Shown one piece after another: positions 53,500 through 63,718 of a stretch of 64,000 nucleotides of DNA (position 1 is its first letter; every line of letters starts with the position of its first letter). Made by a program: the position numbers and the translations under genes. The notes beneath the pieces are model-generated. The model did not search any database, was not told where the DNA came from, and was given only the letters and a program-made list of their open reading frames with translations. This DNA comes from Salinisphaera sp963835375 (GTDB taxonomy: Bacteria; Pseudomonadota; Gammaproteobacteria; Nevskiales; Salinisphaeraceae): contig CAWIGB010000037.1 in assembly GCA_963835375.1 (NCBI GenBank), positions 62,001 to 126,000 on the forward strand, in the 5' to 3' direction.

Positions 53500-54255
53500 C
53501 TAGCTCGCGATCACCTCCAGTGGCACACCGGCCGCGACAAGCTCATCGAGCGCTGCCGGATCGGCGCCGGCGGTGGTCAGCACCTGGTCGAACGAATCCA
53601 GTCGCGCGAACTTGTGCAGCGCCGATTTGCCGAACTTCGAACTATCGAAGGCCAGCACACTGCGTTCGACGCTGGCTTTCATGGTGCGCTTGGTCCGGAC
53701 CAGTGCGTCCTCCTGGAGATAACCCGCCCCGTTCTGCACGCCGGCGACCGAGAACACCGCGAGGTCGGCGCTGAGATGTTCCAGCGCCAGATCGCAGGTC
53801 ATGCCGAGATAGGCATTCATGGTCGCGTCGTAACGGCCCCCCAGACAGATCACGGTGTAGCCGTCGTCATCGCGCAGCGTCTCCACCAGGGCCGCGGCGT
53901 TGGTGATGATGGTCAGCGGCTGGCATTCCGGCAGAAACTCGACCAGCGCCGCCGTGGTCGAGCTGTCGTCGAGCATCAGCGTCATACCGGGCTCGATGAA
54001 TTCGGCAACGCGCCGAGCCAGCGCTTGCTTGTCGGCCGTACTGCGTCGGACGCGATAGTGATAATTGCTCTCGAATACCACGCTCGGCAGCACCGTCACT
54101 CCGCCTCGTACCTTGCGCGCGAAGCGCAGATCCACCAGCCGGTTGATATCGCGATGGATGGTCATACGGCTCACGCCGAAATGATCGGCCAGCTCCCCGA
54201 CGCTTGCGGTTTCCTGCTCGCAAAGGAAATCGAGTATTTCGGCCTGACGTTCCAT
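53500..54255 (-). CDS. glpR: DeoR/GlpR-type transcriptional regulator
   Basis: A 251-residue DeoR repressor. The HTH is ETASVGELADHFGVSRMTIHRDINRLVDLRFARKVRGG, and the DeoRC domain has DDSSTTAAL and CLGGRYDATMNAYLG. GlpR of other species responds to glycerol 3-phosphate. Its gene is immediately upstream of the transporter operon on the same strand, so it is the likely local regulator. Specific to glycerol is inference. Confidence 0.85.
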   Translation of the reverse strand: MERQAEILDFLCEQETASVGELADHFGVSRMTIHRDINRLVDLRFARKVRGGVTVLPSVVFESNYHYRVRRSTADKQALARRVAEFIEPGMTLMLDDSSTTAALVEFLPECQPLTIITNAAALVETLRDDDGYTVICLGGRYDATMNAYLGMTCDLALEHLSADLAVFSVAGVQNGAGYLQEDALVRTKRTMKASVERSVLAFDSSKFGKSALHKFARLDSFDQVLTTAGADPAALDELVAAGVPLEVIAS

Positions 54256-54755
54256 GGCTCCTCACGACCGCAATACGTGCAAATAACACAAATTTTGTTT
54301 TTTATAACGAATGCAGCGTTGCAATTAACATATAGCGCTGTTGCAGATTGTCACTTAGCGATTGGTCGCAGCCACACCTGTCACATCGATTTTGTGGCGT
54401 ATCTACCGTGAAGAGGACAGGCCCCGAACCGCCAATCCTTGCTGTTGCGGCGCGCACCGCACACGCGCCTGCGCAGAATGGCCTTTTCGATGGATACGAG
54501 CCCGGAGGCGCCGCGGCGGGCATATCAGGACCGGGGGCGACAACAGAACAACGGGCACCGCGCCATCCGCACACGCGCAGCGCGCTGCAGCCGATCGCGT
54601 CGAACGAAAGATGTGCGGGCACGCCATGCCGTTATGCCGCGGCTTGGGGCAAGCGGCCCGCTGGCGCGGCCTCGTACGAAACCGTCAAGCGTCGAGGCCG
54701 GCGCAGGTTGCAGCTCGGTGATGCCGGCCGGGTGGCGGACCGGCCGGGGTCGGTG
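54256..54755. other. Non-coding stretch between regulator and glycerophosphodiesterase
   Basis: About 500 bases. The first 80 before the regulator start are AT-rich (54280-54330, including ACAAATTTTGT) and are probably its promoter and operator. The rest holds no coding frame that I recognise. Confidence 0.5.
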
Positions 54756-55700
54756 TCAGCCGGCCTTCGCTGGTCTGTTGAAGGCGAGTGCCGGGTTCGG
54801 ACGCAGCACCTGGACGGCGATGTCGCAGAAATCGGTGAACAGGCCATCGACGCCGTAATCGAAATAATAGGCTGAAAGCTCCGCCGCAAGCTCCGCGTAG
54901 CCCTCACCCAGTTCGTCGGCGCGGAAGGTATACGGATGCACGAGCAGGCCACGTTCGTGGGCCGCGCGCACCACGGCGCCGTCGCTGGCCGCAATCAATG
55001 CCTTGTCCGGCCCGATGCCGTCGGCATAGGTCGCGATCGCGTCGAGCCCGGCCGGCGTGATCCACGCTGCCTCGATCTCAGTGTCGCCGATGAGCTGGAT
55101 CATCCGCAGCTCGCTGCTCATTTCCTGACGCATGACCCGCAGGTTGGTCGGCGAGAAACTCTGGATGAATACGGGGGCATCGCGCCCGGTGTAACCATAC
55201 TCGGCCAACAGCGCGAGCAGCGCAGGCTCGAGCGCGAGGCCTTCGGCACTGTGAAACTCCGGCGACTTGGTTTCGGGGTAGACCCCGACGCCGCGCCCCG
55301 ACTGGCGATTGAGCGCGGCGATCAGGTCGAGCAACTCGCCGAAGGTCGGCACCGTGAAGCCGTGGGCGTTGGCATCGAAGCGGCCGGGGAAAACCCGCGT
55401 CCCGTATTGGTCGACCCGTTCGCGAGCCAACAGGGTCTTGATCTCCGACAGCGTGAAGTCGGCGGCATACCAACGACCATCGGCACGAGCGCGACCGGGA
55501 TAGCGCATGGCCACGTCCGTGGTGCGATCAAGATGGATATCGTGGCAGCAGATCAGTTCGCCGTCGCGGGTCGACACCAGATCGGGCTCGATATAGTCCG
55601 CACCCAGCGCATAGGCCATGGCATAGCCGGCCAGCGTATGTTCGGGCAGGTAGCCACAGGCACCGCGATGGGCGATGACGATCTTGTCGGTAAAAGCCAT
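54756..55700 (-). CDS. Glycerophosphodiester phosphodiesterase
   Basis: A 314-residue GlpQ/UgpQ-type enzyme that cleaves glycerophosphodiesters to glycerol 3-phosphate and an alcohol. VIAHRGACGYLPEHTLAGY (His and metal Glu) opens the barrel, YIEPDLVSTRDGELICCHDIHL carries the metal ligands and second His, and GVYPETKSPEF follows. The length is closer to GlpQ, but no signal peptide is visible, so it should be cytosolic. Context: adjacent to the glycerol operon. Confidence 0.9.
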   Translation of the reverse strand: MAFTDKIVIAHRGACGYLPEHTLAGYAMAYALGADYIEPDLVSTRDGELICCHDIHLDRTTDVAMRYPGRARADGRWYAADFTLSEIKTLLARERVDQYGTRVFPGRFDANAHGFTVPTFGELLDLIAALNRQSGRGVGVYPETKSPEFHSAEGLALEPALLALLAEYGYTGRDAPVFIQSFSPTNLRVMRQEMSSELRMIQLIGDTEIEAAWITPAGLDAIATYADGIGPDKALIAASDGAVVRAAHERGLLVHPYTFRADELGEGYAELAAELSAYYFDYGVDGLFTDFCDIAVQVLRPNPALAFNRPAKAG

Positions 55701-55861
55701 GACGCGGCCCGCAGCGCGAGGGGATGACTGCCTCAGCGTATCGCAGTGCGGCGCCCCCGCCCATCGTTTGACGCGATGCAGCCGCTCGATTCACATTCCG
55801 GGCCGGTTATTCCGTAGCGTGTCGTATGAGATAACCTAACAGAACCATAACGAGTGGCGAT

Positions 55862-56682
55862 ATGACGATCTCAGTGGAACGGGCCTGCGGGCTGCTGCGC
55901 ATAGTCGGTGAGGCCGATCGGCCGCCGCTTGTTTCCGACATCGTGAATACATCCGGTCTGCCCAAGTCGACCGTGAACCGACTGCTCACAACGCTTGGGG
56001 ATCAGGGGCTGGTAAGGCTCGACGCGGGAAACAGATGCTATCGACCGGGGGTCGGCCTGCTTTCGCTGACGGCCAATGCGTGGGCCGGTCTGGACATCCG
56101 GCGTGCCGCAGCCGGTGAGATGGCCGCGGTGCTGGCCGAACTCGGCGAGACCCTCCATATGGCCGTTCTCGAGGAGAACGAGATCATCTATCTCGACAAG
56201 CTGGAAAGCCCGCAGTCGATCCGCCTGTTCTCGGCGATGGGCAAGCGTGGCCCCGTCCATTGGACCGGCATCGGCAATGCCATACTCGCCGAGTTGCCGA
56301 AGCCGCGCGCGAGGCGATCATCGCCGGTCTCGAGCCGATCGCCCATACCCCGCATACGCTGACCTCGCCCGCCGATCTGCGCGCCGAGCTCGAAACGATT
56401 CGCCAGCGCGGCTGTGCCTACGACATGGAAGAACACGAGGAAGGCATTCGCTGCGTGGCCGCCGCGATTCGCCATTTCCGCAGCAAGCCCATTGCCGGCC
56501 TGAGCGCGACCTCGACCGCCTGCCGGCTCACCGAGAATCGCATGGTCGACGAAATCCAGCCACGAGTGCTGGCTGCCGGTAAGCTTATCTCGGCCGCGCT
56601 CGGCCACCTGCCGAGCTCGCGTTGCGCCGCGAGCGCGCCAGCGGGAATCGCCGATCGCCACCGCCGCCGCGCCGGGGCATGA
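55862..56682 (+). CDS. IclR family regulator, frameshifted
   Basis: An IclR-type transcription regulator of about 273 residues. The winged helix is PPLVSDIVNTSGLPKSTVNRLLTTL; the effector domain has LHMAVLEENEIIYLDKLES. Near 56305 the frame slips; EAAREAIIAGLEPIAHTPHTLTS, the RGCAYDMEEHEEGIRCVAAAI block and the C-terminus follow in another frame to 56682. One indel would restore it. The effector and targets are unknown; the next gene converges. Confidence 0.82.
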
Positions 56683-56745
56683 GCCGCGGCCGGAAATGCG
56701 ACCCATCGGGCCAAAAAACGGCCACCCTGGCAGGGCCGGTGCGCG

Positions 56746-57636
56746 TCACGACTGGCGGTGCCGAATCAGACCTTCCTGAGCCACCGAGGCGACCAGCCGG
56801 CCCTCGCGGGTGAAGATCAGACCCCGCGACAGGCCGCGGGCGTCCTGCGCGCCGGGGCTGTCCATGGCATAGAGCAGCCAGTCATCGACTGCGAGATCGC
56901 CGTGGAACCACAGGGCATGGTCGATGCTCGCCATCTGCATGCCGGGCGTGAAGAACGACACACCATGCGGCAGCTGTGCGGTGGTCAGCAGATTGAAATC
57001 CGACGCATAGGTCAGCACTGCCCGATGCAGGGCCTGATCGGCCGGCAGCGCCGCCTTGGCGCGAAACCAGACATACTGCTTCGGTTCGCGCCGGTCCGGC
57101 GCCAGCATGTTCCACGGATGCACCGGGCGCAGGTCGATGGCGATCTCGCGGCCGACCGCCTCGCGCAGCGATTCCGGCACGCGATCAAGCGCGTCGACCC
57201 ATTCGTGGCGCAGCTCGTCGTGGCTGGCCAGGCCTTCCGGACCGGGCACCTCCGGCATCTCGGCCTGATGGACATAGCCATCCTCCGCCGCATGGAAGGA
57301 AGCCAGCATGGAAAAGATCGGCCGGCCGTGCTGGATGGCCTGGACACGACGCGCGGCAAAACTCCGCCCGTCGCGGATGTTCTCCACCTCGTAGACGATG
57401 GCCTTGTCCATGTCGCCGGGGCGCAGAAAATACCCGTGCATGGAATGCGCAAGCCGCCCCGGCTCGACGGTGCGGGTGGCCGCGACCATGGCCTGGCCGG
57501 CGACCTGGCCGCCGAACACGCTGCGACCGCCCAGGTTGCGCGAGCTGCCGCGAAAGAGCTGATCCTCGAGCACTTCGAGATCGAGCTGGGCCAGCAGATC
57601 AGCCACCAGCGCCTCGGGCTTCTGAGCCATATTCAC
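56746..57636 (-). CDS. tesB: Acyl-CoA thioesterase II (TesB)
   Basis: A 296-residue double-hotdog thioesterase hydrolysing medium/long-chain acyl-CoA in the cytosol. SVFGGQVAGQAMVAATRTV, LAHSMHGYFLRPGD, and the second-half ASIDHALWFHGDLAVDDWLLY with its Asp/His are typical of TesB. The last of three thioesterase genes on this strand; the previous one ends 27 bases upstream. The ATG could be 57636 or 57630. Confidence 0.92.
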   Translation of the reverse strand: MNMAQKPEALVADLLAQLDLEVLEDQLFRGSSRNLGGRSVFGGQVAGQAMVAATRTVEPGRLAHSMHGYFLRPGDMDKAIVYEVENIRDGRSFAARRVQAIQHGRPIFSMLASFHAAEDGYVHQAEMPEVPGPEGLASHDELRHEWVDALDRVPESLREAVGREIAIDLRPVHPWNMLAPDRREPKQYVWFRAKAALPADQALHRAVLTYASDFNLLTTAQLPHGVSFFTPGMQMASIDHALWFHGDLAVDDWLLYAMDSPGAQDARGLSRGLIFTREGRLVASVAQEGLIRHRQS

Positions 57637-57663
57637 CTTCCCTGAACCAACGAGCGGCCTAGT

Positions 57664-58155
57664 TTAAAGCCCATCGAGCTCTGCCGCCCGCATCACGAAA
57701 CCGCAGCGGGCGAAGGCCACCGGGCGCGCGCGATCGTCCTGCCAGCATTCGGCCTGCACCTGGGCGACGGCCCGACCGACCCGGATCACGCGGGCGGCCA
57801 CATGGCAGTCGGCCGGCCCGGCGGAGCGCCAGTAGTCGATGGTGAAATCCACCGGGTCGGGCAGGCGCGGCTGCGTCTGGCTGATCAGGGTTTCGAGTTG
57901 CATGGCCAGTTCCAGCACGCCGGCTACCGTCCCGCCGTGCAACGCCGGCTTGGTGGCATTGCCGATATGTGCGTCGCGGTACGGCATGACATAGCGGCGG
58001 GCCTCGCCCTCGTCGATGATACGCAGGCCGAGAAAACGCGCGAACGGGATGGCATCGACCAGCGTTTCGTAGTCGCCGGTGGCGCGCGCGTCGCGCAGTC
58101 GGCGCGCGGCAACCGCCGACAGGCTGCGATCCGGATCGACATTCGAACGACTCAT
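57664..58155 (-). CDS. Hotdog-fold thioesterase (PaaI-like), first
   Basis: A 163-residue single-hotdog thioesterase: ALHGGTVAGVLELAMQL carries the family helix after HGG, and VDFTIDYWRSAGPADCHVAARVIRVGR is the core sheet. It overlaps its upstream neighbour by ATGA. Unlike TesB it would act as a tetramer on aryl- or short-chain acyl-CoA. Confidence 0.85.
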   Translation of the reverse strand: MSRSNVDPDRSLSAVAARRLRDARATGDYETLVDAIPFARFLGLRIIDEGEARRYVMPYRDAHIGNATKPALHGGTVAGVLELAMQLETLISQTQPRLPDPVDFTIDYWRSAGPADCHVAARVIRVGRAVAQVQAECWQDDRARPVAFARCGFVMRAAELDGL

Positions 58156-58610
58156 GGAATCACCGATCCGCCGGTGCGCATGAAATTGGCCGTGCAGCGC
58201 GCCGTCGGTCGGTCGGGATCACCCTGGTGCAGCACGGCAGTGGCAAAGGCCACGTGACGTGTGACGTGATGACAACCGGCCACCACCTCGAGGTCCTTGC
58301 CGGCCACCGCCGGGCGCAGATAATCCATGCGCAGATCCAGCGTGGCGACCGCTTCGAGCCCCGGCACGGCGAGAAAAACCGCCAGACCGCAGCTCGAATC
58401 CGCGACCGTGGTCGCGATCGCGGTATGCCACAGCCCGGCCTCGACATTGCCGAGGAAATCCTCGCGATACGCCAGCCGGGTATGCACCTCGGGCGGGCCG
58501 GCATCGACCAGCATCAGCCCGATGGCATGATTGTGCGGAATCGCCTCGGTGAAACGCCGCGCGATTTCGCGTCGAACCGCCGGGTCGGTCTTGTCGATGT
58601 TGTCAGTCAT
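58152..58610 (-). CDS. Hotdog-fold thioesterase (PaaI-like), second
   Basis: A 152-residue single-hotdog protein. EAGLWHTAIATTVADSSCGLAVF and LDLRMDYLRPAVAGKDLEVVAGCHHVTRHVAFATAV are diagnostic; the usual HGG is replaced by LWH, so the active site differs from that of its neighbour. The first gene of the thioesterase trio. ATG 58610. Confidence 0.82.
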   Translation of the reverse strand: MTDNIDKTDPAVRREIARRFTEAIPHNHAIGLMLVDAGPPEVHTRLAYREDFLGNVEAGLWHTAIATTVADSSCGLAVFLAVPGLEAVATLDLRMDYLRPAVAGKDLEVVAGCHHVTRHVAFATAVLHQGDPDRPTARCTANFMRTGGSVIP

Positions 58611-59001
58611 CGCTGGGAAGATAGCGGGGGTTGCGGCCGCTGTCACCCGCCCGGCGACGCACGGCGTGTTGAGGTGTCGCGCACGCGCCGCGTTGCGGCC
58701 TCGCATCATCGCTGAAAAGACGGAACCGCGGGTCGTGGCAAATACACGATTCAGGTGAGCAACGCGGTCGGACGCGATTGACGCGCATCCCGTCGGCGGC
58801 ATCCAGCGTTGTCACCCACTCGCCTGGAACAACGTCGCGGCCTGCGCTGGGCCTCGTATTGCAGCACCACGGTGTCCGGCGCGGACTCGCCCGACACCTC
58901 GACACGCCCTCGGGCAACCGGCCTTTTCGATAACACGTAGACTGCAATCAGGACGAAGATCCTGCGGCCGGCTGCGCCGGCCCATGAAAGAGCGAGGGCC
59001 A
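58611..59001. other. Non-coding divergent intergenic stretch
   Basis: About 390 bases between the divergent thioesterase trio and the LON-domain gene. It must contain both promoters. No regulatory repeat or RNA gene stands out. Confidence 0.45.
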
Positions 59002-59607
59002 ATGACCATGCCGCATACTGAATACGCGCTGTTTCCGCTGTCCACGGTGGTCTTCCCCGGCGGTATTCTGCCACTTCGGATCTTCGAGCCGCGCTATCTC
59101 GACATGGTGTCGCACTGCATGCGCAGCAGCGAGGATTTCGTGATCTGTACCGCCCGTCCGGCCCGGCACGGCGAGTTCGCCGAGCCGCGCGCCATGGGAA
59201 CGCGCGTGTCGATCGTCGATTTCGATCGCCTGGCCGATGGCGCGCTCGGCATCACCGTGCACGGTCGTGCCCGGGTGGCCATCCAAGAGACCCGGCAAGG
59301 CGCCAATGGGTTGTGGTGGGGTGAGGTCACGCCGGTGGACGAGGATCTCGACGGGCCCTGCCCGATCGAGTTCGCGTCGCTCAAGGAGATCGTGGCGGCG
59401 TTGATCGCGGACGCCGGCCTGCCCTACGACAGCGACTCGGTCGACTACGATTCGGCCAGCTGGCTATCGGCCCGGCTGACCGAACTGCTGCCCTTCGATG
59501 CCGCCACCAAGCACGATCTGCTGACCACCGACGACCCGCAGGAGCGGCTGCGTCGTATCCGGCCGATGATCGAGATCGAGAACGCCGGCGACCGGTCGGG
59601 CCGATGA
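59002..59607 (+). CDS. LON-protease N-terminal domain protein
   Basis: A 201-residue protein consisting of the LON substrate-binding domain only. ALFPLSTVVFPGGILPLRIFEPRYLDMV is the diagnostic start. There is no AAA+ or protease part. Function unknown. ATG 59002 with GAGGG 5 bases upstream is preferred over 58984. Coupled to the following L,D-transpeptidase gene (ATGA). Confidence 0.88.
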   Translation: MTMPHTEYALFPLSTVVFPGGILPLRIFEPRYLDMVSHCMRSSEDFVICTARPARHGEFAEPRAMGTRVSIVDFDRLADGALGITVHGRARVAIQETRQGANGLWWGEVTPVDEDLDGPCPIEFASLKEIVAALIADAGLPYDSDSVDYDSASWLSARLTELLPFDAATKHDLLTTDDPQERLRRIRPMIEIENAGDRSGR

Positions 59608-61342
59608 CGGCGCTGTGTCGGTACCGGCGCCATGCGCATGCGCTGCTCGGACTGTGCATGGCCATGCTTCTGGCCGGCTGTGCCAGCACCCCGTCACGGG
59701 CGCCGAAGGTCGACGACGACAAGACAGCCCATGGCCCGGACCCGATCCCCCGGGCGATCCGGCGTCAGCTCGGCAGCATGGCGGCAACCGATGCAGCGAC
59801 CCACGCCGCCCTGCTCGATTTCTACGATCGACGCCACGACGAGCCGGCCTGGTTCGATGCCGAAACACACGAGCCGCACCCGGTCAGCGGCCGTTTTCTC
59901 GATTATCTGGCAGCTATCGATCAACAGGGGCTATCCCGGCGCAACATCATCGACTCGACCGACTGGGCGGCACTGCAGACCCCGGGCGCACGCCAGCCGG
60001 CCGCGCTGGCCCATCAGGAGGTCGTGCTCAGCCGGGCCTTTCTGCAGCTGGCTCACGACATCGACCGCGGCCGGGTAAGCGGCAAGGCAATGCACAGCGA
60101 ATCGCCCCCCGATCCGAGCGATATCGACTACGGCGAACGCCTGAGCACGGCCGTGAACAACGCTGACCCGGGCCGGATCCTTGATGCGCTGCCACCCGAG
60201 CACGCGCGCTATCGACAGCTGGTCGCCGCGCTGGCGCATTATCGCGCCATCCAGACGGCGGGCGGCTGGCCGCGAATCGCCGCGGGGCCGACGCTGCGCG
60301 CCGGCATGCACGACCCGCGTGTCGCCGCGCTGCGCGAACGTCTGCGTATCGGTGGCGATCTGGGCGCCGCATCGGCGGTGGCCAACACCGCGAATCGCTA
60401 TACGCCGCGACTGGCCGATGCCGTGCGTCATTTCCAGCGCCGCCACGGTCTGCATGCCGATGGCCGCGTCGGCCCGGATACGCTGAACGCGGTCGACGTC
60501 CCGGTCGCAGCGCGTATCGATACTCTGGCACTGAACCTGGAGCGCTGGCGCTCTGGATGCCGGACGATTTCGGCGACCGCTATATCGCGGTCAACATCCC
60601 CGCCTTTGCGTTGCGAGCAGTCGATCACGGCATGACCCGGCTGAGAATGAAGGTCATCGTCGGCAGCAGCCGCGACAATCGCGCGACCCCGGTATTCGGC
60701 GACCGCATGCGCTATCTCATCTTCCGGCCGTTCTGGAATGTGCCGCACCATATCGCGGTGGATGAAATCATTCCGCATGCCCGGCGCGATCCGACCTACA
60801 TGGCGCACCACGGCTACCAGATCGTACGCGCCTTCGGCCCCCATGCCACACCGTTGGCGGTGACCCCGTCGCATCTCGCTGCGGTCGTCGCCGGCCGGCT
60901 GCAGGTGCGCCAGGCCGGCGGCAGCGGCAACGCGCTCGGCCTGGTCAAATTCATGTTCCCCAATCGCCATGCGGTCTATCTGCACAGCACGCCGGCCAGC
61001 CGGCTTTTCAATCGCAGCCAGCGCGATCTCAGCCACGGCTGCGTGCGTGTGGCCGATCCAGTGGCGCTGGCCCGGTTCGCGCTGGCCGGCCGCGGCGACT
61101 GGGATACCGAGCGCATCGAGCAGGCCATGCACCGAGACACGCGCCAACGCATCAACCTGACGGAACCGCTGCCGGTCTATCTCATGTACTGGACGGCTTT
61201 CGTCAACGCCGACGGCGTGAACTTCCGCCGCGACCTCTACGGCCGCGACGCCCGACTCCGGCAGGCGCTGGCCGCGCTGCCGGCCAACAGCGATCACGGA
61301 CCGTCCGTTCATGCGGATGTTCGCGGCACGGCGGTACGCTGA
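59604..61342 (+). CDS. L,D-transpeptidase (YcbB/LdtD-like), frameshifted
   Basis: A periplasmic L,D-transpeptidase of about 579 residues. A lipobox-like LAGC near residue 26 and a scaffold domain come first, then a peptidoglycan-binding domain (LADAVRHFQRRHGLHADGRVG). Near 60555 two extra bases or one missing base break the frame. The YkuD catalytic domain follows with HSTPASRLF and SHGCVRVADP (active Cys). It forms 3-3 crosslinks in peptidoglycan. All catalytic residues are intact. Confidence 0.85.
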
Positions 61343-61370
61343 TGATCGTCATCCATCCAGCGGAGCCTGC

Positions 61371-62696
61371 ATGATCGCTTGCCGCCCGACTTCTTATCGT
61401 CTCGGACTGCTCATCGCGGGCCTGAGCCTGTTCGCGGCCACTGCCGCCGATGCCGACTGGCGCCAGTATCGCGACGGCGCCGACCGCAACGCCGTCGTGG
61501 CCGCCGATCTCGGCGTACCGGACGATCGCATCACCACGCTCGACACGCCCGAGGGCGTACGCGCCACGCCGACGGTCATCGACCGCGACCTGCTGGTCGG
61601 CAACAACATCAAGGGCACGCTGCAGCGCATCGATCCGCGTTCGAACCGGATGCTGTGGCAATACACGGCACCCAACTGGGTGCATTCGGAGATGGTGTGG
61701 TCGGGCGATACGGTGGTGGTCGGCTACGGCAATCGCTACTTCACCTCGGATGCCGATCCGAAAGTGCCCAACTATGCCCGCGGCACCGATGCGTCCGGCG
61801 TTCTGGCGCTGGATGCCACCACCGGCGCGTTGCGCTGGCAGTTCCGTACGCTCGGCGAGGTCATGCCCACCCCGGCGATCGTCGATGGCCGGGTCTATGC
61901 AGCCACCGGCAGCCGGGCGATCCAGGTGCTCTCGCTGGCCGACGGTCATCAGGTGGGACTGATCCGGCTCGGTTCATTCGTGAGCATGTCCTCACCGGCC
62001 GTGGACGACGCGGGCCGGCTGTATGTCGGCGGCGGCGACCCGTATCGGCTGTTCTGTATCGACACGCACGATAACCGGATCGCCTGGCGGGCCGACTTTC
62101 CCGCCATGCTGGGCGGCGTCGACGATGTCCCGCCGGCGGTGGCGGATAACGTGGTGGTGACCAGCGGCGTCTATCGCACTGACGACAAGCAGCTTTTCGA
62201 GCATCGCCTGTTCGCCTACGACGCCGCCTCCGGCCAGCGGCTGTGGCAGGCCGATCTCGGCACCGGCGGGCCGGTGAAGAACAATCGCAGCGGCGCCCCG
62301 ACGATCGCCAACGGCGAGGTCGTGGTCGGATCGCCCACCAGCAAGCAGCTGGCCGCCTTCGACCTGAAGAGCGGCAAGCGGCTCTGGGCACTGCACAGCG
62401 GCGCGATCAAGGCCCCCCCGGTCATCCACGACGGCCGCGTCTATGCCACGACCACGGACGGGCATCTGCTGGTGGTCGACGCGAAATCAGGCGCCCTCCA
62501 GGATCGGCTTGCGCTCGGCAAGCAACCCCTGGCGCCCGCCGGGCCGGTACTCGCCGACCATGATCTGCTGGTGCCCAGCCAGAACCACCATGTCTACGTC
62601 GTACCGCTGGCCTATCTCGCGAAGCGCCGCCAGGACGGACGGGCCGACCAGGCCGTCAAGGCGGCGGCCACGCAACCGGTCAGGACCGCGCCATAG
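61371..62696 (+). CDS. Exported PQQ-type beta-propeller protein
   Basis: A 441-residue secreted protein with a signal peptide (residues 1-28, ending ADA) and eight-bladed propeller repeats: GVLALDATTGALRWQF, LFAYDAASGQRLWQADLG, LAAFDLKSGKRLWALHSG and LLVVDAKSGALQ. It resembles BamB-like scaffold proteins and PQQ enzymes but shows no catalytic motif. Function unknown. Follows the transpeptidase by 28 bases on the same strand, so a cell-envelope role is plausible. Confidence 0.85.
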   Translation: MIACRPTSYRLGLLIAGLSLFAATAADADWRQYRDGADRNAVVAADLGVPDDRITTLDTPEGVRATPTVIDRDLLVGNNIKGTLQRIDPRSNRMLWQYTAPNWVHSEMVWSGDTVVVGYGNRYFTSDADPKVPNYARGTDASGVLALDATTGALRWQFRTLGEVMPTPAIVDGRVYAATGSRAIQVLSLADGHQVGLIRLGSFVSMSSPAVDDAGRLYVGGGDPYRLFCIDTHDNRIAWRADFPAMLGGVDDVPPAVADNVVVTSGVYRTDDKQLFEHRLFAYDAASGQRLWQADLGTGGPVKNNRSGAPTIANGEVVVGSPTSKQLAAFDLKSGKRLWALHSGAIKAPPVIHDGRVYATTTDGHLLVVDAKSGALQDRLALGKQPLAPAGPVLADHDLLVPSQNHHVYVVPLAYLAKRRQDGRADQAVKAAATQPVRTAP

Positions 62697-62702
62697 CCGC
62701 CC

Positions 62703-63671
62703 CTAATTGACCGCCTTGCTGACCAGATCGCGGAGGGTCCTGTCGAGATCGCTGATGGCGGTCGAGGCCGCGACGTGGTGGCGACTTTGGAGATAGCTCG
62801 GCTTGCTGTAGCTCACGTGCACCGTGCCATCGGTGCCCTGGCTGACCAGGATGCGCACCGGCAGGTCGACCGCCACGGTCTGCCCGCCGGCGATCACCCG
62901 GGCCTGTTCGGCGCCGGCATCGAACACCACCAGCGTGGAAGGATCGTCGTTGGCATCCAGCATGCTGCCGATGCTGTGCGCCGCGGCCTGATGATCGAAC
63001 TGCTGTAGCAGCTGGAGGCCGCTGTCGTTCTTGATCGCCTTGATCAGGTTGGCGAGCGTGGTATCGAAATCGTGGCCGCTGGTACGATCGACGAGCCCCT
63101 CGCCCTCGCTGATACCGCTGACGCTGCCGGTCCGCGAGACATCCTGGCCCGAGGCATCGTTCGCCAGCGTCGCCTCGTCCTGGCCCAGGCCGTCGAGCGC
63201 ATCCTGCGCATCGGCCAAGTTGTAACGTGCGGCCAGATAGGCGCTGCTGTTGTAGGCCACACCCACGTTGTCCTTGCTGTCCTGGTAGACCAGCATCGCC
63301 GGCGGCAGATCCAGCCCGGCCCGCCGATCGGCCGCGATGATCGGCGTCATCCGGTTCGGGTCTTCGTACAGGATCACGCTCGTCGGCCGGATATCACGGC
63401 CGGCCCTGATGGCCTCCGCCTGCAGATCGGCCTTGAGCGTCTTGTCGTAGTTGTTGCGATCGATCGCCTGTTCGAGATTGGTGTAGGTCGGGGCGAACTG
63501 ATAATCCGAAACCGCGACATCAAGCCCGGGCACGTTTGTGTTGTCGACCGGGGCGGTATTGTCGTTGTTGTTGTGATTGCCGAAGGTGTTGAACCAGTCG
63601 ATCTTGCAGCCGCCGAGGACGATGAGTATCAGAAGCCCCATCAGCGGCCACCGCGCTCGAGTCACGTTCAT
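62703..63671 (-). CDS. Lipoprotein with two DUF302 domains
   Basis: A 322-residue lipoprotein: signal peptide, lipobox LGGC (Cys about 22), an Asn-rich linker, then two DUF302 domains. The first (about 70-150) has TNLEQAIDRNNYDKTL and PAMLVYQDSKDNVGVAYNSS; the second (about 205-300) has DFDTTLANLIKAIKNDSGL and PVRILVSQGTDGTVHVSYSKPSYL. DUF302 function is unknown; a tandem pair in one lipoprotein is less common. Confidence 0.85.
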   Translation of the reverse strand: MNVTRARWPLMGLLILIVLGGCKIDWFNTFGNHNNNDNTAPVDNTNVPGLDVAVSDYQFAPTYTNLEQAIDRNNYDKTLKADLQAEAIRAGRDIRPTSVILYEDPNRMTPIIAADRRAGLDLPPAMLVYQDSKDNVGVAYNSSAYLAARYNLADAQDALDGLGQDEATLANDASGQDVSRTGSVSGISEGEGLVDRTSGHDFDTTLANLIKAIKNDSGLQLLQQFDHQAAAHSIGSMLDANDDPSTLVVFDAGAEQARVIAGGQTVAVDLPVRILVSQGTDGTVHVSYSKPSYLQSRHHVAASTAISDLDRTLRDLVSKAVN

Positions 63672-63718
63672 GCCTGTCGAATCCGGTGTTGGATGGGCTT
63701 GCCACCCTCAACTTAGCG

